From Hyphomicrobiales bacterium (GTDB lineage Bacteria; Pseudomonadota; Alphaproteobacteria; Rhizobiales; Aestuariivirgaceae), in NCBI GenBank assembly GCA_027051995.1, contig JALUFY010000010.1, positions 1-6,556 of the forward strand: a stretch of DNA of 6,556 bases, given 5' to 3'. Made by a program: the position numbers and the translations under genes. This document shows, piece after piece, positions 1 through 6,556 of the stretch. Position 1 is the stretch's first letter. Each line of letters begins with the position of its first letter. The notes beneath the pieces are model-generated. The model did not search any database. It worked only from the letters and a program-made list of their open reading frames with translations, and was not told where the DNA came from.

Positions 1-259
1 GCACCGCCGGAACGGGCCACCCGGCCAGCGCCCGCAGTGTTTCGATGACGTTCAGCCCCTCCTCGTCGTCCAGATGATAGTCGGCGATGACCAGCCCGAT
101 ATCCGCCCCGCGCGCCCGCAGGATGGCTGCCGACTCCATGCCCGAGGCGGCGGTCAGCACATCGCTGCCCCAGCCGCTCAGCAGGCGCGTCATGCCTTCC
201 AGAATGGCCGGTTCGTTGTCGATTACCAGCACCGTTTCCGGCAGCGGCGGAACATCCGC
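1..259 (-). CDS. Receiver (REC) domain of the same hybrid kinase, in the -1 frame, partial at the left edge
   Basis: Translation of the minus strand one frame away from the kinase gives 86 residues of a CheY-like receiver. It opens ADVPPLPETVLVIDNEPAIL, with an acidic-pocket Asp and Glu in VIDNE. It then reads LLSGWG, ADIGLVIADYHLDDEEG and ETLRALAGWPVPAV up to the window edge. The predicted phospho-acceptor is the Asp of VIADYH, codon at 80-82. The conserved Thr/Ser and Lys of the last strands lie outside the window. This matches the C-terminal receiver of SSS-type hybrid kinases. The frame is open from about 319 but has no ATG, no ribosome binding site and no plausible start before the domain. 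It is therefore best read as the end of the kinase gene, disconnected by a one-base deletion near the CCCC run at 259-262, and not as a separate gene. Whether the break is biological or an assembly error cannot be told from here. Confidence 0.82.
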
Positions 260-3200
260 CCCGCCGCGCCCGCCGCCTCTTCCGCCCGCGCCGCGCCGCG
301 CTGGCGCGCGGCGGGCAGATCAATGGCGAACATCGTTCCCTTTCCAGGCGCCGATTCCAGCGTCAGCGGGCAGTCCAGAACGCGCGATATGCGCTCGACG
401 ATGGACAGCCCCAGCCCCAGTCCCGGCTCCTTGCCGCTGTTCTCGCGCAGCCGCGCGAATTCGCGGAACACCATTTCGCGCTTGTCCTCGGGGATGCCCG
501 GGCCGGTGTCATATACGGCCACGCGCACGCCGCCAGCGCGCCCGCGGCAGCCCATGAGCACCTTGCCCGATGCGGTATACTTGATGGCGTTGGAGAGAAG
601 GTTCTGCAACAATCTGCGCAGCAGCCGCCTGTCCGAGCGCACCCAGGCCGAACACGGCACGGCGCGCAGCTCCAGCCCCTTGGCGCGCGCCAGCGGGGCC
701 ATCTCGCGCGCCAGCGGCAGCAGGATGCCGTTGAGCGGAAAGTCCGCGTATTCGGGTTTGCGCGCGCCCGCGTCGAAGCGCGAAATGTCCAGCAGCGCGG
801 TGAGGATGTCCTCCACCGATTCCAGCGAGGCGTCGATGTTGCGCGCCAGCGCCGCCACCTCCTTTTCGTCCGTGCGCTCCACCAGGGTGGAGGTGAACAG
901 CCTTGCCGCGTTCAGCGGCTGCACGATGTCATGGCTGGCCGCGGCGATGAAGCGGGTCTTGTCCAGATTGGCCTTGTCCGCCTCCGCCTTGGCCTTGGCC
1001 AGCTCGCGGTTCAGCCGCGTCAGCTCTGCCGTGCGCTCCTCGACGCGCCGCTCCAGCATCGTATTGGCCATTTGCAGCGCTTCCGCCGCCAGCACCCGCT
1101 TGGTGATGTCGGCGAAGGTGATCACCAGCCCGCCGCCCGGCATGCGCGAGGCGCGCGCCTCCAGCACCGCGCCGCTGTCGATGAAGCGCTCCTGAAAGGG
1201 CTCGAAGGTTTCCGTCACGCAGGTCAGCCGCTTGGCCAGCGCCTCCTCCACCGGGGCGCGCGGATCGGCGGACCTGATGACGTTGCGCAGGATTTCCTCC
1301 AGCGGCGCGCCCACCCGCCCCATGTCCGGCGGCAGCCGCAGCAGATCGCGGAACTGCCGGTTCCAGCAGATCAGCTTGTAGTCGCTGCCAAACACGCCGA
1401 TGCCCTGGCGCACATGGTCGATGGCCGATTGCAGCAGGTCGCGGTTGTATTGAATGGCCGCCGTGGCGTCGTCCAGAAGTTGCAGCGCCCCGGAGCGCGA
1501 GGACGCCGTCTGCTCCAGCAGCAGCGCCATGACCAGCCGCGCCGAGGCCGCGCCGACCGCCGAGGCCAGCAGATGCTCGGCGAAGCGCAGAAGGCGGATG
1601 TCGGCGTCGTCTCCCGGGTTCAGCTCCATGCCCGCGCCGGCGGCGAACTCCTCGAAGGAGCGCCGCGTGCGCTCCTCGCCCAGATAGCGCGCCACCGTGG
1701 CCCGCAGGCGCTCCACCGGCACCGAGGTGCGCCACAGGCGGGCGGGCGTCACCGCCGGCGGATCGGCCGCCGCGAAAGCCGCCGCCTGAAGCCTCTCCGC
1801 CGGAGACACCCGCGTCAGCAGCGACACTCCGGCCCATGCCGCGGCGTTGACGAGAAGCGACCAGACGACGCCATGAGTCAGCGGATCGGCCCGCAGCCCG
1901 AACATCTCCCGGGGCCGCAGCATGGCCAGCCCCAGCGGCCCATCGGCGATGAAGCCGCCCGGCAGCCAGCCCGCGTCGGCGAAGGAGGGCAGAAGCAGCG
2001 TATAGGCCCAGACCAGAAAGCCCGCGCCGATGCCGGCCATCGCCCCGGCGGCGGTTGCCTTGCGCCACAGGAGCCCGCCGAACAGCGCCGGGGCGAACTG
2101 CGCCACCGCCGCGAAGGACAAAAGCCCCGTCTGCGCCAGCGCCTCCGACGCCCCGGCCATGCGGTAATAGCTGTAGGCCAGGGCGAGGATGACGGCGATG
2201 GCCGCCCGGCGGATGAAGATCAGCACCCGCCCCATGTTCTCGTAGGGCACGCCGCCCGCCGCCCCGCGCGACAGGATGAAGGGCATGACGATGTTGTTGC
2301 ACGCCATGATCGACAGCGCCACGGTCTCGACGATGACCATGGCGGTGGCCGCCGAGAGCCCGCCGGTGAAGGCGAAAAGCGCGATGCCCGCATGACTGGT
2401 GGCCACCGGCAGCGCCAGCACGTAGGTGTCGGCGTCCACCGAATCGCCCAGCACCAGCAGCCCGGCCATGGCGATGGGCACGACGAACAGATTGATGGCC
2501 ACGAGATAGAGCGGGAAGGTCCAGGCCGCCTTGCGCACGTCCTCCTCGTCGGCGTTCTCCACCACCGCCACGTGAAACTGCCGGGGCAGCAGGATGAAGG
2601 CGAAAAGCGAAAGCGCCGTCATGGTCAGCCAGCGCGCCGCGTCGATGGGGTGGCTCAGCGGGCTGGCGATGTCCGGATGGGCGCTCATCCGCGCCAGCAG
2701 CGCCGAAGGCCCGCCCATGAGAAAGAACACGACGAAGACGCCGACCGCCAGAAAGGCCGTCAGCTTGACCAGCGATTCCACCGCGATGGCCAGGATCAGC
2801 CCGTCCTGATGCTCCGTGGCGTCGATGTGTCGGGTGCCGAACAGAATGGCGAATCCGGCCATGGCCATGGTCACCGCCAGCGCCATGCCGTCGATTGCCC
2901 GCCCGGAAAACAGAAACCCGCTGGCCCCCTCCATGTCCGGCATCAATGTTTGCAGCGACATGGAGACGGCCTTCAGCTGCAGCGAGATATAGGGCACCAC
3001 GCCGATGATGGCGACAAGCGCCACCAGCGCCCCCAGCGCCCGGTTCTTGCCATAGCGGGCGGAAATGAAGTCGGCGATGGAGGTGATGTTCTGCGATCTG
3101 GAGACCCGCACCAGCCGCCGCAGCAGCGGCCACCCGGCCATCAGCAGCAGCGCCGGGCCGATGTAGATGGGCAGGAAATCCAGCCCCGAGCGCGCCGAAA

Positions 3201-3375
3201 GCCCCACCGAGCCGAAAAACGTCCAGGACGTGCAATAGACGCCCAGCGACAGCACATAGACGAGCGAACGCGGCCGCCCGCGCCAGCGCGGAAACCTGTC
3301 GCCCAGCGAGGCGACGGCGAACAATGCGCCCACATAGGCCAGGGCGATATATATGACCATCCAGGAATTGGACAT
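223..3375 (-). CDS. SSS transporter-type sensor histidine kinase (hybrid kinase interrupted before its receiver domain)
   Basis: This is a membrane sensor kinase of 1050 residues as read. Residues about 1-525 are hydrophobic, with roughly 12-13 membrane spans and sodium/solute symporter (SSS, PutP-like) character. Residues about 545-625 form a soluble linker where CbrA/CrbS-type kinases carry a STAC domain; that name is inferred from position. A PAS-like domain (about 645-760, containing DHVRQGIGVF) and a coiled coil (about 765-805) follow. The HisKA H-box SHDIVQPLNAARLF places the phospho-acceptor at His815. The HATPase has its N box near N925/N929, G1 DTGPGIP at 956-962, an F box around FREFARL and G2 GLGLGL at 985-990. 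Related proteins (NahK/CrbS-like) sense nutrients or metabolites and phosphorylate a response regulator; the ligand here is unknown. The start follows a strong Shine-Dalgarno. After the HATPase (about residue 1020) the frame reads an Ala/Arg-rich tail ending RKRCW, while the expected receiver domain lies in the -1 frame. The kinase core looks intact. Confidence 0.9.
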   Translation of the reverse strand: MSNSWMVIYIALAYVGALFAVASLGDRFPRWRGRPRSLVYVLSLGVYCTSWTFFGSVGLSARSGLDFLPIYIGPALLLMAGWPLLRRLVRVSRSQNITSIADFISARYGKNRALGALVALVAIIGVVPYISLQLKAVSMSLQTLMPDMEGASGFLFSGRAIDGMALAVTMAMAGFAILFGTRHIDATEHQDGLILAIAVESLVKLTAFLAVGVFVVFFLMGGPSALLARMSAHPDIASPLSHPIDAARWLTMTALSLFAFILLPRQFHVAVVENADEEDVRKAAWTFPLYLVAINLFVVPIAMAGLLVLGDSVDADTYVLALPVATSHAGIALFAFTGGLSAATAMVIVETVALSIMACNNIVMPFILSRGAAGGVPYENMGRVLIFIRRAAIAVILALAYSYYRMAGASEALAQTGLLSFAAVAQFAPALFGGLLWRKATAAGAMAGIGAGFLVWAYTLLLPSFADAGWLPGGFIADGPLGLAMLRPREMFGLRADPLTHGVVWSLLVNAAAWAGVSLLTRVSPAERLQAAAFAAADPPAVTPARLWRTSVPVERLRATVARYLGEERTRRSFEEFAAGAGMELNPGDDADIRLLRFAEHLLASAVGAASARLVMALLLEQTASSRSGALQLLDDATAAIQYNRDLLQSAIDHVRQGIGVFGSDYKLICWNRQFRDLLRLPPDMGRVGAPLEEILRNVIRSADPRAPVEEALAKRLTCVTETFEPFQERFIDSGAVLEARASRMPGGGLVITFADITKRVLAAEALQMANTMLERRVEERTAELTRLNRELAKAKAEADKANLDKTRFIAAASHDIVQPLNAARLFTSTLVERTDEKEVAALARNIDASLESVEDILTALLDISRFDAGARKPEYADFPLNGILLPLAREMAPLARAKGLELRAVPCSAWVRSDRRLLRRLLQNLLSNAIKYTASGKVLMGCRGRAGGVRVAVYDTGPGIPEDKREMVFREFARLRENSGKEPGLGLGLSIVERISRVLDCPLTLESAPGKGTMFAIDLPAARQRGAARAEEAAGAAGRMFRRCRKRCW

Positions 3376-3386
3376 CGCGCGCGCGG

Positions 3387-3395
3387 CTCCTCCCT
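3387..3395 (-). promoter_or_regulatory. Shine-Dalgarno of the kinase gene
   Basis: The minus strand reads AGGGAGGAG, followed by an 11-nt CG-rich spacer and the ATG at 3375. This strong purine-rich site supports the start MSNSWMVIYI, which leads directly into the first hydrophobic segment. Confidence 0.75.
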
Positions 3396-3402
3396 GAACG
3401 AT

Positions 3403-3433
3403 ACTATAGCAGGGGATGCGAAAGCCGGGTCAA
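3403..3433 (-). promoter_or_regulatory. Sigma-70-type promoter with extended -10 for the kinase gene
   Basis: On the minus strand a -35 box TTGACC (3428-3433, five of six to consensus) precedes an extended -10, TGC-TATAGT, with the hexamer at 3403-3408 (five of six) and the TGn motif at 3409-3411. The spacer is 19 bp, longer than the usual 17, which an extended -10 can tolerate. Transcription would start near 3396, giving a leader of only about 20 nt that begins at the Shine-Dalgarno. This suggests that the kinase is transcribed independently of lepA upstream. No experimental start is known to me. Confidence 0.6.
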
Positions 3434-3582
3434 GTGGCGCAAGCGGGCTGCACACACGCCGTTTCTTTGATTAAGCGCGGCGGCGCCCGGGGAAATTTTC
3501 AGCAGCGCATATTGTTGTGAGAAAACAACCACTGGCGCATCGCCCCGGAAGTTGGGGTTTGTTTTTTGTCATCCCCTCACAC

Positions 3583-3615
3583 GTCGTTCCCGCGAAGGCG
3601 GGAACCCAAGTGTGA
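3583..3615 (+). repeat. REP-like palindromic repeat, copy 1
   Basis: This 33-bp unit has an 8-bp perfect stem, GTTCCCGC (3586-3593) with GCGGGAAC (3598-3605), around a GAAG loop. It is followed by the tail CCAAGTGTGA (3606-3615). The core resembles the dispersed 'TTCCCGCGAAGGCGGGAA' intergenic elements found in many Gram-negative genomes. A second copy faces it at 3698-3730. The two agree at 27 of 33 positions. Confidence 0.8.
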
Positions 3616-3697
3616 CTCTCCGAATACTGTAGACAATGTGGCCATGTCTCTGGTTGCGCGTCAGTGTTCCAGCCGCCATCTCCATGCAAGCCGGGAT

Positions 3698-3730
3698 TCA
3701 CACTTGGATCTCCGCCTTCGCGGAGATGAC
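3698..3730 (-). repeat. REP-like palindromic repeat, copy 2 (inverted)
   Basis: This is the inverted partner of the copy at 3583-3615. Its stem is ATCTCCGC (3708-3715, plus strand) with GCGGAGAT (3720-3727). The tail TCACACTTGG (3698-3707) is perfectly complementary to the first copy's tail. The pair is separated by 82 nt and resembles a REP doublet (BIME-like), able to form either two small hairpins or one long cruciform arm in the lepA-kinase spacer. Confidence 0.8.
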
Positions 3731-3809
3731 GAACCAAGGGCATTCAGGGAGAAATTCGAACTGCGGGAGAACGCCGCAAATCCCCATTTCCCAGAGCGCC
3801 CCCGCGCCC

Positions 3810-5612
<1,803 letters not shown>

Positions 5613-5620
5613 GGCTTGGC

Positions 5621-5648
5621 AGATGACACGCCCCGGCAAGCGCGTCAA
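5621..5648 (-). promoter_or_regulatory. Possible lepA promoter giving a leaderless or near-leaderless mRNA
   Basis: The minus strand has TTGACG (5643-5648), 16 bp, then TCATCT (5621-5626). The -35 is good but the -10 matches TATAAT poorly. If used, the start site would fall within a few nucleotides of the ATG at 5612, in keeping with the missing Shine-Dalgarno. An upstream promoter is equally possible. Confidence 0.25.
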
Positions 5649-5656
5649 GCCTCGCG

Positions 5657-5673
5657 CCGGAGTTCTTCTCCGG
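5657..5673. other. Small perfect hairpin in the lepA-trxA intergenic region
   Basis: CCGGAG (5657-5662) and CTCCGG (5668-5673) form a 6-bp stem around a 5-nt loop. It has no T tract on either strand, so it is not an intrinsic terminator. It lies about 45 nt before the lepA start, and upstream of the proposed trxA promoter. It may be chance in GC-rich DNA. Confidence 0.3.
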
Positions 5674-5700
5674 GGGGTGAAAATGTTGAAGCGCCGCGCC

Positions 5701-5729
5701 TTGACCACGCCGCGCGCGCTCCGTAGTGT
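5701..5729 (+). promoter_or_regulatory. Probable trxA promoter
   Basis: TTGACC (5701-5706) is followed after exactly 17 bp by TAGTGT (5724-5729). The -35 is five of six to consensus and identical to that of the kinase promoter, but the -10 is weak. Transcription would begin near 5736, giving a leader of about 65 nt. Confidence 0.42.
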
Positions 5730-5786
5730 GTGCGGCGGAAAACGGGCCGCGGGCAAGCGGGCCGCGCCTTTGAACATAATATTCCC

Positions 5787-5792
5787 AAGGAG
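5787..5792 (+). promoter_or_regulatory. Shine-Dalgarno of trxA
   Basis: AAGGAG lies 8 nt before the ATG at 5801. This spacing picks 5801 over the out-of-frame ATG at 5793, which overlaps the end of the site. Confidence 0.8.
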
Positions 5793-5800
5793 ATGCCGTT

Positions 5801-6124
5801 ATGGTCGATCATGTCAATGACGCCGATTTCGAGGAAAAGGTGCTGAAATCCGACACCCCCGTTCTGGTGGATTTCTGGGCCGAGTGGTGCGCCCCGTGCA
5901 AGATGATTGCTCCGGCGCTCGATGAGATTTCGGCGGAGATGGACGGCAAGGTGAAAATCGTCAAGGTCAACATCGACGACAATCCCTCCACCCCGGCCAG
6001 ATACGGCGTGCGCGGCATCCCCACCCTCATGCTGGTGAAGAACGGCGAAGTCGTCGCCCAGCAGGTCGGCGCCGCCCCCAAGGGCCAGCTGGTTTCCTGG
6101 CTCGAAGGCTCGCTGCAAGCCTGA
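5801..6124 (+). CDS. trxA: Thioredoxin
   Basis: This is a complete 107-residue thioredoxin of the usual family size, with no signal peptide, so it should be cytoplasmic. The active site is WCAPCK, with redox cysteines C30 and C33. The buried Asp is D24 ([10 protein letters not shown]) and the cis-proline is P74 in [12 protein letters not shown]. It reduces protein disulfides, using electrons from NADPH through thioredoxin reductase, and serves enzymes such as ribonucleotide reductase and peroxiredoxins. The central dipeptide is Ala-Pro where most TrxA proteins have Gly-Pro, a conservative change also seen in other thioredoxins. The start is fixed by a good Shine-Dalgarno 8 nt upstream. A strong hairpin with six T residues follows the stop. 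The gene symbol rests on the overall match; if the genome has several thioredoxins this could be a paralogue. Confidence 0.96.
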   Translation: MVDHVNDADFEEKVLKSDTPVLVDFWAEWCAPCKMIAPALDEISAEMDGKVKIVKVNIDDNPSTPARYGVRGIPTLMLVKNGEVVAQQVGAAPKGQLVSWLEGSLQA

Positions 6125-6154
6125 CGCGCCCGGCCCAAGGCCTGTAAAACCGCG

Positions 6155-6225
6155 CCGGCCCGCCCCGGATGTTTTCAAAGCGCCCCTGATGGCCTATGAA
6201 AATGTCAGGGGCGGGCCGGTTTTTT
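6155..6225 (+). terminator. Intrinsic terminator after trxA with an alternative competing hairpin
   Basis: A perfect 12-bp GC-rich stem forms between 6155-6166 (CCGGCCCGCCCC) and 6208-6219 (GGGGCGGGCCGG), followed at once by six T residues (6220-6225). The loop is long (41 nt). It contains a second arm, CGCCCCTGA at 6181-6189, that pairs perfectly over 9 bp with TCAGGGGCG at 6205-6213. This uses part of the same 3' strand. The RNA can form the long terminator stem, the short stem, or a compound stem with a bulge (6155-6161 with 6213-6219 stacked on 6182-6189 with 6205-6212). It separates trxA from the next gene. Confidence 0.82.
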
Positions 6226-6262
6226 ACGCCGCGCCCGGGAAAGATGCGGAGACTAGGCGCTC

Positions 6263-6556
6263 ATGGCCGGCGGAACATCCATACACATCATCTGCTCCGA
6301 CCGCGCCCGCAACGGCAAGACGCTGCTGGCGCGGCTGCTCATGGACTGGCTGCGCATGTCCGGCGGGCATCCCTTCGCCATTGATCTGGATGCGCCCGCC
6401 GCTCCCCTCGCAGCCCGCTATCCGGACGCCGCCCTGAAGGCGGATTTCGGCAGGATCACCGGCCGGGTGGCGCTGTTCGACACCATCATGAACGATCCTT
6501 CCCGCGATTATGTTGTCGATGTCCCGGCCCGCGATCTGGAGGATGTGCTCAAGGAG
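6263..6556 (+). CDS. ParA/MinD-like P-loop ATPase, conserved hypothetical, partial at the right edge
   Basis: The first 98 residues are visible and the frame is open to the window end. The N terminus reads SIHIICSDRARNGKTLLARL, a beta strand running into a P-loop ending GKT (18-20). AIDLDAP (39-45) corresponds to the Asp-containing strand of ParA/MinD proteins. RDYVVDVPAR (81-90) corresponds to the Walker B strand ('DYVVIDTPA' in ParA). The P-loop is unusual: the first Gly of GxxxxGKT is Asp13, and the deviant Walker A 'KGGxGKT' appears as RARNGKT. I recognise this as a type of short ParA-like protein of unknown function seen in alphaproteobacteria. The partner and process are not known, and no ParB-like gene is visible. 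A GGAG (6248-6251) lies 11 nt before the ATG. The gene begins only 37 nt after the T tract of the trxA terminator, which leaves little room for its own promoter. Confidence 0.8.
   Translation, partial: MAGGTSIHIICSDRARNGKTLLARLLMDWLRMSGGHPFAIDLDAPAAPLAARYPDAALKADFGRITGRVALFDTIMNDPSRDYVVDVPARDLEDVLKE

Larger units (their letters stand above)
3376..3809. other. Intergenic region between lepA and the kinase gene (434 bp)
   Basis: No credible protein-coding gene is visible here. The stretch holds the kinase ribosome binding site and promoter (3387-3433), a short inverted repeat GTTGT-N6-ACAAC (3514-3529), two facing copies of a 33-bp hairpin repeat (3583-3615 and 3698-3730), and a small stem TGCGG-N7-CCGCA (3762-3778) about 30 nt past the lepA stop. 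That stem lacks a real T tract on the minus strand, so it is at best a weak lepA terminator. Between the repeat copies an imperfect hairpin is possible (AGACA 3631-3635 with TGTCT 3645-3649). The region is less GC-biased than the flanking genes. Confidence 0.7.

Noticed and set aside
226..319. Programmed -1 ribosomal frameshifting to make the full hybrid kinase
   Set aside because: No X-XXY-YYZ slippery heptamer in the kinase frame and no obvious stimulatory structure were seen in the overlap, so a single-base deletion is the simpler reading.
74..1195. A 373-codon plus-strand open frame
   Set aside because: It is rich in Ser/Ala/Arg and antisense to the HisKA, HATPase and receiver coding sequence, whose motifs are clear on the other strand.
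929..3235. A 768-codon minus-strand frame inside the kinase gene
   Set aside because: It reads the kinase sequence out of frame and gives Ala/Gly/Arg/His-rich low-complexity sequence; the true frame carries all kinase motifs.
931..3474. An 847-codon open frame on the plus strand
   Set aside because: It lies antisense to the kinase gene, has a His/Arg/Gln/Gly-rich composition typical of the antisense frame of a GC-rich gene, and shows no recognisable domain.
3514..3529. Inverted repeat GTTGT-N6-ACAAC as an operator for the kinase gene
   Set aside because: The arms are only 5 bp and lie about 80 bp upstream of the -35 box. Chance is likely without comparative support.
3543..3566. A terminator-like CCCC/GGGG stem followed by a T-rich run on the plus strand
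   Set aside because: The stem is only 4 bp plus G-T pairs, and there is no plus-strand gene to terminate.
3471..3743. A 90-codon minus-strand open frame in the lepA-kinase intergenic region
   Set aside because: It is translated from the two REP-like repeats; the string WVPAFAGTT is a familiar artefact of this repeat class. It has no ribosome binding site.
5613..5777. A 55-codon N-terminal extension of lepA
   Set aside because: The extension is Arg/Pro-rich, is not part of the LepA family and would overlap the trxA promoter. The start at 5612 matches the conserved N terminus.
5645..6178. A 177-codon minus-strand open frame across trxA
   Set aside because: It is antisense to a clear thioredoxin gene and has no domain.
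6189..6437. Two short plus-strand open frames starting at 6189 and 6196
   Set aside because: Both begin inside the trxA terminator and overlap the ParA-like gene in other frames. The frame from 6263 is the one with P-loop and Walker B-like motifs.

Overview
This GC-rich window looks like ordinary chromosomal DNA from an alphaproteobacterium. The evidence is a canonical alphaproteobacterial-type LepA, a transporter-coupled hybrid histidine kinase of a family common in that class, a ParA/MinD-like conserved hypothetical gene, and a hairpin repeat of the 'TTCCCGCGAAGGCGGGAA' kind common in Gram-negative genomes. I cannot name the genus. Codon use is uniformly GC-rich, and I see no insertion sequence, phage gene, tRNA, rRNA or CRISPR array.

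Layout. On the minus strand, reading right to left, lepA (5612 to 3810) encodes elongation factor 4. A 434-bp intergenic region follows, with two inverted copies of a 33-bp hairpin repeat and a good sigma-70-type promoter. That promoter drives a large sensor kinase (3375 to 223) with an SSS/PutP-like transporter module, a probable STAC-like linker, PAS, HisKA and HATPase domains. Its reading frame stops at 223, but a response-regulator receiver domain continues without a gap in the -1 frame (259 to 1) and runs off the left edge. The gene is therefore a hybrid kinase split by a single-base frameshift, or by a sequence error, in the GC-rich linker between HATPase and receiver. On the plus strand, divergent from lepA, trxA (5801-6124) encodes thioredoxin with a WCAPC active site. 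A strong hairpin-plus-T-tract terminator follows, whose 3' arm can also pair with a second, nearer arm. The 5' end of a ParA/MinD-like P-loop ATPase gene (6263 onward) then runs off the right edge.

The genes do not form one pathway. lepA and trxA are divergent housekeeping genes (translation and thiol redox). The kinase appears to be an independent unit with its own promoter. The ATPase may be read partly through the trxA terminator. I found no convincing new multi-gene system. The points most worth checking are the kinase/receiver frameshift, the repeat pair whose every difference is a compensated stem base pair, the two competing hairpins between trxA and the ATPase, and the degenerate P-loop of that ATPase.
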